NCBI RefSeq assembly: GCF_001238275.1
Contig: NZ_LGTB01000025.1
Coordinates: 62,001 to 126,000 of the forward strand
Origin: Bradyrhizobium viridifuturi
GTDB taxonomy: Bacteria > Pseudomonadota > Alphaproteobacteria > Rhizobiales > Xanthobacteraceae
DNA length: 64,000 nt
Direction: 5' to 3'
The translations under genes and the position numbers were made by a program. The notes under the pieces were generated by a model. That model did no database searches, was not told where the DNA came from, and saw nothing but the letters and a program-made list of their open reading frames with translations. Positions 28,582-36,591 of the stretch are shown here, piece by piece; within the stretch, counting starts at the first letter, position 1; every line of letters starts with the position of its first letter.

Positions 28582-29267
28582 TGGACGAGTTCGGTCTCTA
28601 TCCGCGCGAGGAGCCGTTCGATCCGCTCGGCGTCATGCTGTTCAAGGCGCTGCAGGTGATCGCCTTCCTGTTCTTCCTGGCGCTGCTTGCGGTGTCGCCG
28701 GACTCCAAGGACGGCAAGATCGAATCCAAGGCGGAGTTCATCATCACGATGGACTGGCCCGACAACCACCCCGACGATCTCGACCTGTTCGTGCAGGATC
28801 CGGCCGGCAACATCGCCTGGTACCGGCATCGCGAGGCCGGTTTTCTGACGCTCGACCGCGACGACCGCGGCGGCGCCAACGACTTCATCGTGGTCAACGG
28901 CAAGAAGATCGCGTCGCCGATCCGCGAGGAGATCGTCACCCTGCGCGGCGTCGTCGCCGGCGAATACACCGTCAACGTCTCGCATTTCCAGGCGACGACC
29001 GGCGAGCCGGTGCAGGCCAATGTGAAGGTGCAGAAGCTCAATCCGACGGCGCAGGTGATCTTCGACGACAAGCTGACCGTCGACCACACCGGCGACGAGA
29101 AGACGGCGGTGCGGTTTCGTCTCGACGCGGAGGGCAAGGTGATCAACGTCGACCGGCGGCCGAAATCGCTGCTCGAGACCTTCCGCAGCAGTTGGCGCAA
29201 CGGCGCCGACCTCGATCCGAACACCGGCGTCCCAAGATCCGGCGTGAGGGTGCTCCGTCGTGATTAG
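28578..29267 (+). CDS. Single-span periplasmic protein, putative partner of the MotA/ExbB-like channel
   Basis: A 229-residue protein I cannot name. A short cytoplasmic start (MMDEFGLYPREEPFDPLGV) leads into one membrane helix at about 20-42, then a periplasmic beta-rich domain whose opening, ITMDWPDNHPDDLDLFVQDP, resembles DUF2135/YfaP-like domains. Asp15 at the helix entry (PFDPLGVMLFKAL) sits roughly where ExbD and MotB keep the ion-coupling Asp. No OmpA-like peptidoglycan-binding or ExbD C-terminal domain is visible. Its start overlaps the channel gene (ATGA). The topology and gene order suggest the rotor or arm subunit, which is inference. Confidence 0.75.
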   Translation: MMDEFGLYPREEPFDPLGVMLFKALQVIAFLFFLALLAVSPDSKDGKIESKAEFIITMDWPDNHPDDLDLFVQDPAGNIAWYRHREAGFLTLDRDDRGGANDFIVVNGKKIASPIREEIVTLRGVVAGEYTVNVSHFQATTGEPVQANVKVQKLNPTAQVIFDDKLTVDHTGDEKTAVRFRLDAEGKVINVDRRPKSLLETFRSSWRNGADLDPNTGVPRSGVRVLRRD

Positions 29268-29868
29268 TCTGCAATCAATCATCCTCACGCTTGCGGTCGC
29301 CTACGCCGTGGTAGGGGCGCTGCTCTTGATCGTGCTGGTCTATGCGCGGCTGCACTGGTCGCTGAAGGCGGTCGTCATCGTCGTGACCAGCGCCTTCTAC
29401 TTCGTCAGCTTCGGCGGGATGCGCGGCCTGCTCGGCTGGGCCTCTGCGGAGAAGCTGCCGGCGAACTTCAAGCTGCTGTCGACACGGATCGTGGAGCCGC
29501 ATTCGCTGGAGGGCGATCCGGGCTCGATCTATCTGTGGGTCGAGGAGCTCGACGAGGACAACCGGCCGAGCGCGGTGCCGCGCGCCTTCCGCATTCCCTA
29601 CAGCGACGCCTTGGCCGAGCAGACCCATACCGCCGACAACGAGATCAAGGCCGGGCACCCGCAGGGCGGGCGGGCGGCGGATTTCGGCGGCGGCGACGGG
29701 ACCATCATGGACTTCGTCAGGGAGTACATCACGCCGAAGACGATCGTGGAGACCACTGGCGGCGATTCCACGACGGGGACGTTCGTGGCCCCGCCGGCCG
29801 GTGCGCAGGGATCGGTCTTCACGCCTCTGCCGCCGCCCCGGATGCCCCCCAAGGACGAGCAGCGCTAG
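29260..29868 (+). CDS. Uncharacterised membrane protein of the channel operon
   Basis: A 202-residue protein of no family I recognise. Two hydrophobic segments (about 5-29 IILTLAVAYAVVGALLLIVL and 35-57) are followed by a soluble region. This opens with LLSTRIVEPHSLEGDPGSIYLWVEEL, has mixed beta character, and ends in a proline/glycine-rich tail (FTPLPPPRMPPK). It overlaps the preceding gene by eight bases, so it is almost certainly part of the same mRNA. It could dock the channel complex or sense its load, but nothing in the sequence shows which. Confidence 0.75.
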   Translation: MISLQSIILTLAVAYAVVGALLLIVLVYARLHWSLKAVVIVVTSAFYFVSFGGMRGLLGWASAEKLPANFKLLSTRIVEPHSLEGDPGSIYLWVEELDEDNRPSAVPRAFRIPYSDALAEQTHTADNEIKAGHPQGGRAADFGGGDGTIMDFVREYITPKTIVETTGGDSTTGTFVAPPAGAQGSVFTPLPPPRMPPKDEQR

Positions 29869-30121
29869 GACGGGGCGTCCCAACCAGGATGGCATAAAAG
29901 TAGGGATCGCCAATAATCGGTCAGCGGGGTGGACAGTAGTGATCCGGAATCCCGCCAACGGTCAGCTCGGTGTAATCTAACTTCTAACCGGGGCTAGATT
30001 TTATCCCGAAGCCATTTTCCCGGCAAAGGGGCCGCTGCGTGAAGCGGCCCCTTTCGATTCCGCTCCCAGTTCCCATCGGAATTTTCCAGCGAGGCCGCGC
30101 TCCGTGCATGGCTGTCATCTC
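29869..30121. other. Non-coding gap, possible small RNA ending in a hairpin
   Basis: No coding frame is convincing. The region is less GC-rich than its neighbours and ends in the strong hairpin listed separately at 30025-30054. That hairpin is 157 bases past the channel operon, far for a simple terminator. A short transcript starting within about 29900-29990 is possible but no promoter is clear. Confidence 0.35.
30025..30054 (+). terminator. GC-rich hairpin, probable terminator
   Basis: AAAGGGGCCGCT at 30025-30036 pairs perfectly (12 bp) with 30043-30054 around a six-base loop. The T residues are inside the stem and no long T-run follows. It could end the channel operon or an unannotated small RNA. 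Confidence 0.6.
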
Positions 30122-30167
30122 ACACCGTCTCGCTGACAGATATTGAAATCTGTCAGCGAGATGGTGT
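30122..30167. promoter_or_regulatory. 20-bp inverted-repeat operator, probably for the TetR regulator
   Basis: Arms at 30122-30141 and 30148-30167 pair at 19 of 20 positions (one G:T) around a six-base spacer; the core is TGACAGAT...ATCTGTCA. It lies over the promoter of the TetR operon 230 bases before the TetR start, the usual layout for autorepression. It is much longer than a typical TetR site and may bind two dimers. Confidence 0.75.
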
Positions 30168-30172
30168 ATATA
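30143..30172 (+). promoter_or_regulatory. Sigma-70-like promoter inside the operator
   Basis: TTGAAA at 30143-30148 and TATATA at 30167-30172, 18 bases apart. The -35 box falls in the spacer and right arm of the inverted repeat and the -10 box at its outer edge, so a bound repressor would block RNA polymerase. Confidence 0.6.
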
Positions 30173-30266
30173 CTCACCAGCCCAAGGGAGGAGGGCGCCC
30201 AGTGGCTGTTCCGGCGTTTGGCCGGGGAAGCCGTACTTAATTTGACTACCTCGAAGGACTACCTCC

Positions 30267-30401
30267 ATGACGATAGAAATCTTTCAATTGACCGCCCAGA
30301 TTCAACAGTGGCTCAACCTTCGCGTCGCCCGCCATTTGGCAGCCCAGGCCGCCAAGTTCACCCGCGGGCAGGACAGCGATAACCAGACGGTAAACGCATG
30401 A
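30267..30401 (+). CDS. 44-residue small protein, upstream of and coupled to the TetR gene
   Basis: A short frame starting MTIEIFQLTAQIQQWLNLRV and ending GQDSDNQTVNA. AAGGA stands about eight bases before its ATG, and its stop overlaps the TetR start (ATGA), the pattern of translational coupling. The sequence suggests one amphipathic helix with alternating hydrophobic and polar residues (IQQWLNLRVARHLAAQAAK). No family is recognised. It may be a real small protein or a leader that sets TetR translation. Confidence 0.6.
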   Translation: MTIEIFQLTAQIQQWLNLRVARHLAAQAAKFTRGQDSDNQTVNA

Positions 30402-30991
30402 ACGAGGCGGTGGTTTTGACACCCGAGCGGATCCTCGAGGCAACTGAGGATGTCTTGAGACGCTACGGGTTGACCAAGGCCACCGTTGTCGACGTGGCCC
30501 GCGCGCTGGATGTCAGCCACGGCAGCGTCTACCGCCATTTTCCCAGCAAGGCCTCGCTGCGCGACGCAGTGGCAAAACGCTGGCTGGACCGCGCCAACGA
30601 GCCGCTGTGCAAGCTCGCAGCGGCCGACGGCCCGGCGCCGGAGCGGCTGGAGAAATGGCTGCGCACCGCCTTCACCATCAAGCAGAAGAAGGTCTGTGAC
30701 GATCCGGAGATGTTCGCGACCTACCTGGCGCTGGCGCAGGACGCGCGCGAGGTGGTGGAAGCCTACAAGGACAAGCAGGTCGACCTGATCGCGAAAATCC
30801 TGTCCGACGGTATCGCGCAGGGGGAATTCGAGATCGACAACGTCAAGGCGACGGCGCGCGCCGTGTTCGACGCGACCGTCCGCTACCATCACCCGGCGCA
30901 TGCCGAGGAATGGGCCAAGCCGGAATGCCCGTCCCGGATCGACGCCCTGATCGCCCTGCTGCTGCGGGGCGTGCGGGTGTGCAAGCACTAG
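30398..30991 (+). CDS. TetR family transcriptional regulator
   Basis: A 197-residue repressor-type protein. The N-terminal helix-turn-helix occupies about 10-58 (RILEATEDVLRRYGLTKATV, VARALDVSHGSVYRHFPSK), followed by an all-helical ligand domain with a conserved C-terminal block (ARAVFDATVRYHHPAHAEEW). The ATG overlaps the stop of the 44-codon frame before it. The strong palindrome at 30122-30167 is the likely self-operator. No obvious effector target is adjacent: the next genes encode small or unrelated proteins. Confidence 0.93.
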   Translation: MNEAVVLTPERILEATEDVLRRYGLTKATVVDVARALDVSHGSVYRHFPSKASLRDAVAKRWLDRANEPLCKLAAADGPAPERLEKWLRTAFTIKQKKVCDDPEMFATYLALAQDAREVVEAYKDKQVDLIAKILSDGIAQGEFEIDNVKATARAVFDATVRYHHPAHAEEWAKPECPSRIDALIALLLRGVRVCKH

Positions 30992-31053
30992 CTCATGGTT
31001 CCGGCGACCGGCGAAGAGCGCGGTCATGCTGGCAACCGGCCTGAAGTGGCACG

Positions 31054-31326
31054 ATGAGCGATGTGATCAAATCCCTCGATCTGACCGATGGTCGTGTCGT
31101 CCTGTTCGACGGCGCAGCGGATGCCTATCGCGCGGAAAATCTCGCATGCTTTGACCCTGACGGTTCGTTGCGCTGGCGAGCCGCGCTACCTCACCACACC
31201 GGCCCGGACCGATTTGTCGACGTTGTGCTGGGCGGGGGTTGTATGCGCGCCAGCACGTGGAGCGGATGGGCGATTTGGCTTGATTCCGTTAGCGGCGCCA
31301 CCATCAAGTCCGAATTCAGCAAATAG
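31054..31326 (+). CDS. Small hypothetical protein with a PQQ-blade-like motif
   Basis: A 90-residue protein. The part ENLACFDPDGSLRWRAALP, followed by a Gly-rich DVVLGGGCMRASTWSGWAIWL and VSGATIKSEF, has the Asp-Pro-Asp-Gly...Trp rhythm of beta-propeller blades (single or paired blade). No signal peptide is present and the function is unknown. It starts 60 bases after the TetR stop; co-transcription is possible. Confidence 0.65.
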   Translation: MSDVIKSLDLTDGRVVLFDGAADAYRAENLACFDPDGSLRWRAALPHHTGPDRFVDVVLGGGCMRASTWSGWAIWLDSVSGATIKSEFSK

Positions 31327-31409
31327 TGCCCCGTTGCGGCCTCCGGGCCGCGCGTGCTTGATGTCCGTCAAGATCAGGTTCGCCTTTCCGGGCTCGACTG
31401 CCAACAACC

Positions 31410-32150
31410 ATGCGCCTCGCACTCTTTGCCGATATTCATGCCAACCGGCAGGCCTTCGCCGCCTGCCTGGATGCCGCGCGGGCGCGCGGTGCCGAGCGGC
31501 TGATCTGCCTCGGCGACATCGTCGGCTATGGCGCCGATCCCGAATGGGCCGTCGACACGGTGATGGACCTCGTCGGCAAGGGCGCAGTCGCAGTGCGGGG
31601 CAATCATGACAATGCGATCGGCGTGCCCAGCGACAGCATGAATGCCGATGCGCAGGCCGCCATCGACTGGACCCGCGGCCGGCTCAGCGCCGAGCAGAAG
31701 GCCTTCCTCGCCGGCTTGCCGATCCTGCGCGAGGAGGACAACCGTCTCTATGTGCATTCCGAGGCCTCCGACCCGGCGAAATGGCGCTATATCCGCGACA
31801 CGTCAGATGCCGCCCGGAGCATGATGGCGACCGAATTGCAGATCACCTTCTGCGGCCACATCCATCGTCCCGGCCTCTACTCGATGTCCTCGACGGCGAA
31901 GATGACGAGCTTCGTCCCGACTTCGGGCATGCCCGTACAGCTTCTGACCGGGCGACGTTGGCTTGCGGTGCTCGGCTCGGTCGGCCAGCCGCGCGACGGC
32001 GATCCGGCCGCATCGTTCGCGATGTTCGACACGACAAGCCGCGAGATCACCTATCATCGCGTGCCCTACGACGTCGCGACCGCCGCGGCGCGGATCAAGG
32101 CGAACGGCCTGCCGCTGTGGCTGGCCGATCGCCTGCCGCTCGGCAGGTGA
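31410..32150 (+). CDS. Calcineurin-like metallophosphoesterase
   Basis: A 246-residue YfcE/MJ0936-type phosphodiesterase. The metal-binding motifs are in order: FADIHANRQAF (Asp, His), LICLGDIVGYG (Asp), VRGNHDNA (Asn, His), YVHSEAS (His) and FCGHIHRPG (His-x-His). It lacks a signal peptide and should act in the cytosol on a phosphodiester or phosphoprotein. A Ser/Thr kinase-UspA gene follows after four bases, so the two form a unit in which phosphatase and kinase could act on a shared target; that link is inference. Confidence 0.9.
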   Translation: MRLALFADIHANRQAFAACLDAARARGAERLICLGDIVGYGADPEWAVDTVMDLVGKGAVAVRGNHDNAIGVPSDSMNADAQAAIDWTRGRLSAEQKAFLAGLPILREEDNRLYVHSEASDPAKWRYIRDTSDAARSMMATELQITFCGHIHRPGLYSMSSTAKMTSFVPTSGMPVQLLTGRRWLAVLGSVGQPRDGDPAASFAMFDTTSREITYHRVPYDVATAAARIKANGLPLWLADRLPLGR

Positions 32151-32154
32151 CGCG

Positions 32155-33615
32155 GTGGCGGCGCTGACCATGCAGCCGGGCGCCGAGCTCGATGGCTTCA
32201 CCATCGGCGAGCGCGTGCACCGCGGTGGCATGGCGACGCTGTGGACCGTCACCCATCCGGGCATCAACGTGCCGCTGCTGATGAAGGTGCCGCTCACCTC
32301 GGAAGGTGAGGATCCGGCCGCGATCGTCAGCTTCGAAATGGAGCAGATGATCCTGCCGCGGCTGTCGGGGCCGCACGTGCCGGCCTGTTTCGGCACCGGC
32401 GATTTCGAGCGCCAGGCCTATGTGGTGATGGAGCGCATCCCGGGCCAAACCCTCTACAAGCAGATCGACAAGCTGCCGTTGCCGTATGACGAGGTAAGGG
32501 TGATCTGCGGCAAGGTCGCCGCCGCGCTCGCCAGCCTGCACCGGCAGAACGTCATCCATCACGACATCAAGCCGAGCAGCGTCATGTTCCGCGAACGCGG
32601 CGAGGCGGTGCTGATCGACTTCGGCCTCTCGCATCACCAGCATCTGCCCGACCTGCTGCAGGAGGAGTTTCGGCTGCCTTACGGCACCGCGCCCTACATG
32701 GCGCCGGAGCGCCTGCTCGGGGTGCGCGACGATCCGCGCAGCGACCTGTTTTCGCTCGGCGTGCTGCTCTATTTCTTCACCACCGGCGTCCGCCCGTTCG
32801 GCGAGAGCGAGACCCTGCGCGGCATGCGCCGGCGGCTGTGGCGCGATCCGCATCCGCCGCGCGAGCTCAGGCCGGACTATCCGCTGTGGCTGCAGGAGAT
32901 CGTGCTGCGCTGTCTGGAGATCGACCCCGTCGCGCGCTATCCCACCGCGGCGCAGCTTGCGTTCGATCTCGGCCATCCCGAGCAGGTCAAGCTGACGGCG
33001 CGGGCACAGCGGCTCAAGCGCGATCCGCTGAGCACGGTGTGGCGCCGCCGTTTCAATCTCGGCGCGGCGCCGCCGCAGCCGAAGTCCGACGTCGCGGTGC
33101 AGCTCGCATCGAGCCCGATCGTTGCCGTCGCGCTCGATCTCGGCGAGGAGACCGAGGCGCTGAACGAGACCATCCGCGTCACCGCCGAGCAGGTGCTGTC
33201 GACCTCGCCGTCGGCGCGGCTCGCCTGCGTCAACGTGCTGAAGCTCAATCGCCTGGCGATCGACCGCAGCCATGACGAGCAGGGCCAGAACAAGCATGTC
33301 GACCGGCTGGTCGCGTTGCAGCATTGGGCGCGGCCGTTCCGGCTCGCCGAGGGGCGGCTGACCGTGCATGTGCTGGAGGCGATCGATCCGGCCGCCGCCA
33401 TCCTGGAATTCGCCGCGGTCAATCTGGTCGATCACATCATCATCGGCGCGCGGCAGAACTCGATGCGGCGAGCACTGCTCGGCAGCGTGTCTGCCCAGGT
33501 CGCCGGGGAAGCGCCGTGCACGGTGACGGTGGTGCGGCCGTCGCGGCTGACGCCGGCGACGGATGCGGGCGACGCCGCGGCGGATGCCGCGCCGCCGCCG
33601 CCCGCTTTGTTCTAG
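32155..33615 (+). CDS. Ser/Thr protein kinase fused to a UspA domain
   Basis: A 486-residue protein. The kinase domain (about 15-285) has the glycine loop GERVHRGGMATLW, the Lys in LLMKVPL, the catalytic loop HHDIKPSSVMF (Asn of the usual HRDxKxxN replaced by Ser), DFG in LIDFGLS, and GTAPYMAPERL. The C-terminal half is a universal-stress-protein fold, ending DHIIIGARQNSMRRALLGSV with the ATP-binding GxxG-S pattern and VTVVRPSR. The GTG at 32155 has AGGTGA before it; ATG at 32170 is the alternative. It follows the phosphoesterase by four bases and overlaps rpe tail to tail through CTAG. Confidence 0.9.
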   Translation: MAALTMQPGAELDGFTIGERVHRGGMATLWTVTHPGINVPLLMKVPLTSEGEDPAAIVSFEMEQMILPRLSGPHVPACFGTGDFERQAYVVMERIPGQTLYKQIDKLPLPYDEVRVICGKVAAALASLHRQNVIHHDIKPSSVMFRERGEAVLIDFGLSHHQHLPDLLQEEFRLPYGTAPYMAPERLLGVRDDPRSDLFSLGVLLYFFTTGVRPFGESETLRGMRRRLWRDPHPPRELRPDYPLWLQEIVLRCLEIDPVARYPTAAQLAFDLGHPEQVKLTARAQRLKRDPLSTVWRRRFNLGAAPPQPKSDVAVQLASSPIVAVALDLGEETEALNETIRVTAEQVLSTSPSARLACVNVLKLNRLAIDRSHDEQGQNKHVDRLVALQHWARPFRLAEGRLTVHVLEAIDPAAAILEFAAVNLVDHIIIGARQNSMRRALLGSVSAQVAGEAPCTVTVVRPSRLTPATDAGDAAADAAPPPPALF

Positions 33616-34312
33616 ATCGCTTCGCCGCGCGCGTCGGCCGCGGCATTGCGGATCGCGGCGATGTTGGTCTTGTAGGCCTCGAGCGTGCCGCCCTTGAACA
33701 CCGCGGAACCCGCGACGAAGGCGTTGGCGCCGGCGGCGGCGAGCTGGCCCGCGACGTCGGGCGCGACACCGCCATCGACCTCGATGTCGATCGGGCGGCC
33801 CGCGACCATCGCCCTGACGTCGGAGATCTTGCCGATCGCCGAGCGGATGAAGGCCTGGCCGCCGAAGCCGGGATTGACCGACATCACCAGCACGAGGTCG
33901 ATCAGGTCGAGCACATATTCGATCGCGCTCGCCGGCGTCGCCGGATTGATCGAGACGCCGGCCTTCTTGCCGAGCGCGCGGATCGCCTGCAGCGAGCGAT
34001 GCAGATGCGGGCCGGCCTCGGCATGCACCGTGATGTGGTCGCAGCCCGCCTTGGCGAAGGCTCCAGATAGGGGTCGCAGGGCGAGATCATCAGATGGGCG
34101 TCGAACACCTTCTTGGTGTGCGGCCGCATCGCCTTGATGACGTCGGGGCCATACGAGATGTTGGGGACAAAATGCCCGTCCATCACGTCGAGATGGATCC
34201 AGTCGGCGCCGGCCTGGTCGACGGCGCGGACCTCCTCGCCGAGCTTTGAGAAATCCGACGCCAGGATCGACGGAGCGATGACGAGGGGACGCGGGGTGAA
34301 TGACTGAGTCAT
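33612..34312 (-). pseudogene. rpe: Ribulose-phosphate 3-epimerase, single-base frameshift
   Basis: Interconverts ribulose-5-phosphate and xylulose-5-phosphate in the pentose phosphate and Calvin cycles. The first frame runs from MTQSFTPRPLVIAPSILASD through WIHLDVMDGHFVPNISYG to HLMISPCDPYLE. The second resumes at HAEAGPHLHRSL and carries LVLVMSVNPGFGGQAF, IDIEVDGGV and AGANAFVAGSAVF, ending at 33612. Adding one G at about 34060 (GGAGCC read as GGAGGCC) joins them as LEAFAKAGCDHITVHAE, with the family length of about 233. All metal and active-site residues are then present; a sequence error is the likely cause. Confidence 0.88.
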
Positions 34313-34562
34313 AGCGCAGTTCCGAAAGACTTCAGGGGGCGACGGGTGATCCCGCCTAACATGCGCAGGCGTGGCGGGCAATGCGAGCGGACGGCGGCCG
34401 GAAGCCGGAAAATTCTGCCGCCGGTGGCAGGTCTTGCCGGGTACGCGGAACCTGCAGCGGTGCGCGAAGGCCTGGTTTTATTGGGTTTTTGCCATGGCAC
34501 GCCCCTTGCTCCGCCAATGGCAGCGTTTGAGCCGCCAGGCGCGGCCTTGTTGGAGTATTGCC

Positions 34563-35408
34563 ATGTTATTTGCCATTGGCGCTGCGTCATCCGCCGTCGA
34601 CCTTTTGAGCTCGCTGATGTCGTCGAAATCGACGACGCAGACCGGCAGCTCCACTCAGGGAAATCAGACCGCCGGGCTGTTCGACCTTTCGACCATGACA
34701 TCGACGTCGAGCAGCAGCACCAGCGCCGGATCGGGCGCCGGCACCCCGCAGATTTCGCCGCAGACCATGAGCGCGCTGCTCGACGCGCAGAGCCAGGCGA
34801 CCGCTTCAACCGGCGCGGCTTCAACCGGCACGACTTCAACCAGCACAACGCCGACCAGCCGGTCGGATGCGCTGAAGGACCTGTTCTCGCTGATCGACGC
34901 CGACGGCAACGGCCAGATCACCAAGACCGAATTCGAGAACGCGCTCGGCGCCGGCGGCACCAACGTCGCGCAGGCCGACGACGTGTTCTCCAAGCTCGAC
35001 AAGAATGGCGACGGCAGCGTCAGCCTCGGCGAGATGTCGCAGGCGCTGCAGGGCCACAAGGGCGGCGGCCATCATCACCATCACATGGAGAGCGGCTCCA
35101 CCGATGGATCCGGCTCCAGCAGCGGCTCGGGCGGATCGAGCTCCGATCCCCTGATGCAGGCGCTGAACGGTGCCACCTCGACCTCGGTGACCAACAGCGA
35201 CGGCTCGACCACGACGACGACGACCTATGCCGACGGCTCCAAGGTGTCGATGACCACCCCAGCCTCGGCGTCCACCACCGGCAGCACGAATTCGTCCTCC
35301 GCCGGCAGCAATGCGACGTCGTCCTACAATTTCATCGAGCAGCTGATCCAGCGCCAGTCGCAGGCGATCTCGGCACAGGCTTCGTCATCGGTTTCGGTCA
35401 GCGCGTAA
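34563..35408 (+). CDS. EF-hand protein with Ser/Thr/Gly-rich low-complexity regions
   Basis: A 281-residue protein. Two EF-hands lie at about 100-160: DALKDLFSLIDADGNGQITK and DVFSKLDKNGDGSVSLGE, both with full calcium loops. Around them are long Ser/Thr/Gly tracts (TSTSSSSTSAGSGAG; SSGSGGSSSD) and a His5 run before residue 180. There is no clear signal peptide, only a hydrophobic start, MLFAIGAASSAVDLLSSLM. The start has GGAG just upstream. The make-up suggests a secreted or surface calcium-binding protein; export by a type I or III system is possible but unproven. Confidence 0.8.
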   Translation: MLFAIGAASSAVDLLSSLMSSKSTTQTGSSTQGNQTAGLFDLSTMTSTSSSSTSAGSGAGTPQISPQTMSALLDAQSQATASTGAASTGTTSTSTTPTSRSDALKDLFSLIDADGNGQITKTEFENALGAGGTNVAQADDVFSKLDKNGDGSVSLGEMSQALQGHKGGGHHHHHMESGSTDGSGSSSGSGGSSSDPLMQALNGATSTSVTNSDGSTTTTTTYADGSKVSMTTPASASTTGSTNSSSAGSNATSSYNFIEQLIQRQSQAISAQASSSVSVSA

Positions 35409-35429
35409 CTGAGGCGGTACGACCGCGAG

Positions 35430-35475
35430 CGCCACGCCTCTCCCCGTAAGAACGGGCGAGGGAGCACACTGCCTT
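35430..35475. repeat. Partial copy of repeat family E
   Basis: CTCTCCCCGTAAGAACGGG followed by CGAGGGAG matches the last block of the family E element near 25490. Only this block is present here, just before the P1 peptidase stop. Confidence 0.5.
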
Positions 35476-35482
35476 CGCGGCC

Positions 35483-36535
35483 CTAGCCGAACCGGTCCCG
35501 CCAGCTCGGCAACGCGCCGGGGAAGGGCAGGGCGGTCGCTGAATGGACGCCGCGGGCGATCGCGCGCGCCACCGTATTGGCGGCGATCGCGCCGAGTTTG
35601 GTCAGCCCGAACAGTGGATCGATCGGCTTGGCGCCGGTGGCGGCGGCAAACACCACATCGCCATCGAGCGGGGCGTGCACCGGGTAGATCGCGCGCGCCA
35701 TGCCGGTCTGTGCGATCATCGCCAGCCGCCGCGCCTGCGGTTTCGTCAATTGCGCGTCGGTCACGACAACGACGAGCGTGGTGTTCTCGGCCGCGGTGGC
35801 GTCCGCGCCGCCCTTCAGCCGCGGCTTCAGCATGTCCTGTGTGAACGATGGCGGCAGGCCGCGCCCGCCGAACTCGCCGTCGACTTCGAACGGCGCCGCC
35901 CAGAACCACGGGCCGCTGCCGACCGTGACGCTGCCGACCGCGTTGACCACCGCAAGCGCCGCGACCTTCACGCCGTCGTCGGTCGTGGCCGACGCCGAGC
36001 CGAGGCCACCCTTGAGGTTGGCTGTTGTCGCGCCCATGCCGGCGCCGACGCTGCCGAGTTCGAAGTCGTCGGAGGCGGCATTAGCAGCCGCATAACCGAG
36101 GTCGCGATAGGGCGGGAAGCGCCCCCATGCCTTGTTGCCGCCGTTGAGCAGGTCGAAGCAGATCGCGCCGGGCACGATCGGGATCACCGCATCGCGGATG
36201 CGAAAGCCGCGGCCGCGCTCGGCAAGCCAGGCCTGCACGCCGCCGGCCGCATCGAGCCCGAGCGCGGAGCCGCCGGACAGCGTGATGGCGTCGATCGCCT
36301 CGACGACATTATGCGGGGCAAGCAGCGCGTCCTCGCGGGTGCCGGGACCGCCGCCGCGGACATCGATCGAGGCCACCGCCGGCCGCTCGAACAGGATCGC
36401 GGTGACGCCGGAGGCAATCACGGTGTCGTCGGCGTGGCCGACGGCAACGCCGGCAATATCGGTGAGAAGGTTTTCACGATGCGTCCGTCCGCCTGCTGTC
36501 CGATCGATCCGGTATAGCAGCCGCGGCGGATGCAT
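35483..36535 (-). CDS. P1 family peptidase (DmpA/BapA type)
   Basis: A 350-residue Ntn-like aminopeptidase of the DmpA family, made as a precursor that cuts itself into alpha and beta subunits. Typical blocks are NLLTDIAGVAVGHADD, VRGGGPGTREDALL, AITLSGGSALGLDAAGGVQA, GSVGAGMGATTANLKGG, and AENTTLVVVVTDAQLT, which holds the Asn-Thr of the autocleavage region. The ATG at 36535 follows an in-frame TTG; no good ribosome site is visible at either. The natural substrate is unknown; beta-amino acid peptides and D-amino acid amides are known for relatives. Confidence 0.88.
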   Translation of the reverse strand: MHPPRLLYRIDRTAGGRTHRENLLTDIAGVAVGHADDTVIASGVTAILFERPAVASIDVRGGGPGTREDALLAPHNVVEAIDAITLSGGSALGLDAAGGVQAWLAERGRGFRIRDAVIPIVPGAICFDLLNGGNKAWGRFPPYRDLGYAAANAASDDFELGSVGAGMGATTANLKGGLGSASATTDDGVKVAALAVVNAVGSVTVGSGPWFWAAPFEVDGEFGGRGLPPSFTQDMLKPRLKGGADATAAENTTLVVVVTDAQLTKPQARRLAMIAQTGMARAIYPVHAPLDGDVVFAAATGAKPIDPLFGLTKLGAIAANTVARAIARGVHSATALPFPGALPSWRDRFG

Positions 36536-36591
36536 CAACCGTCGCGCGTAGGTGAGCGGCGACTTGCGGTAACACTTGCAGCTCCCTGGTC

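Noticed and set aside
35070..35087. His5 run in the EF-hand protein as a cloning tag
   Set aside because: It is internal, in a natural Gly/Ser context and encoded by mixed His codons; not a vector sequence.
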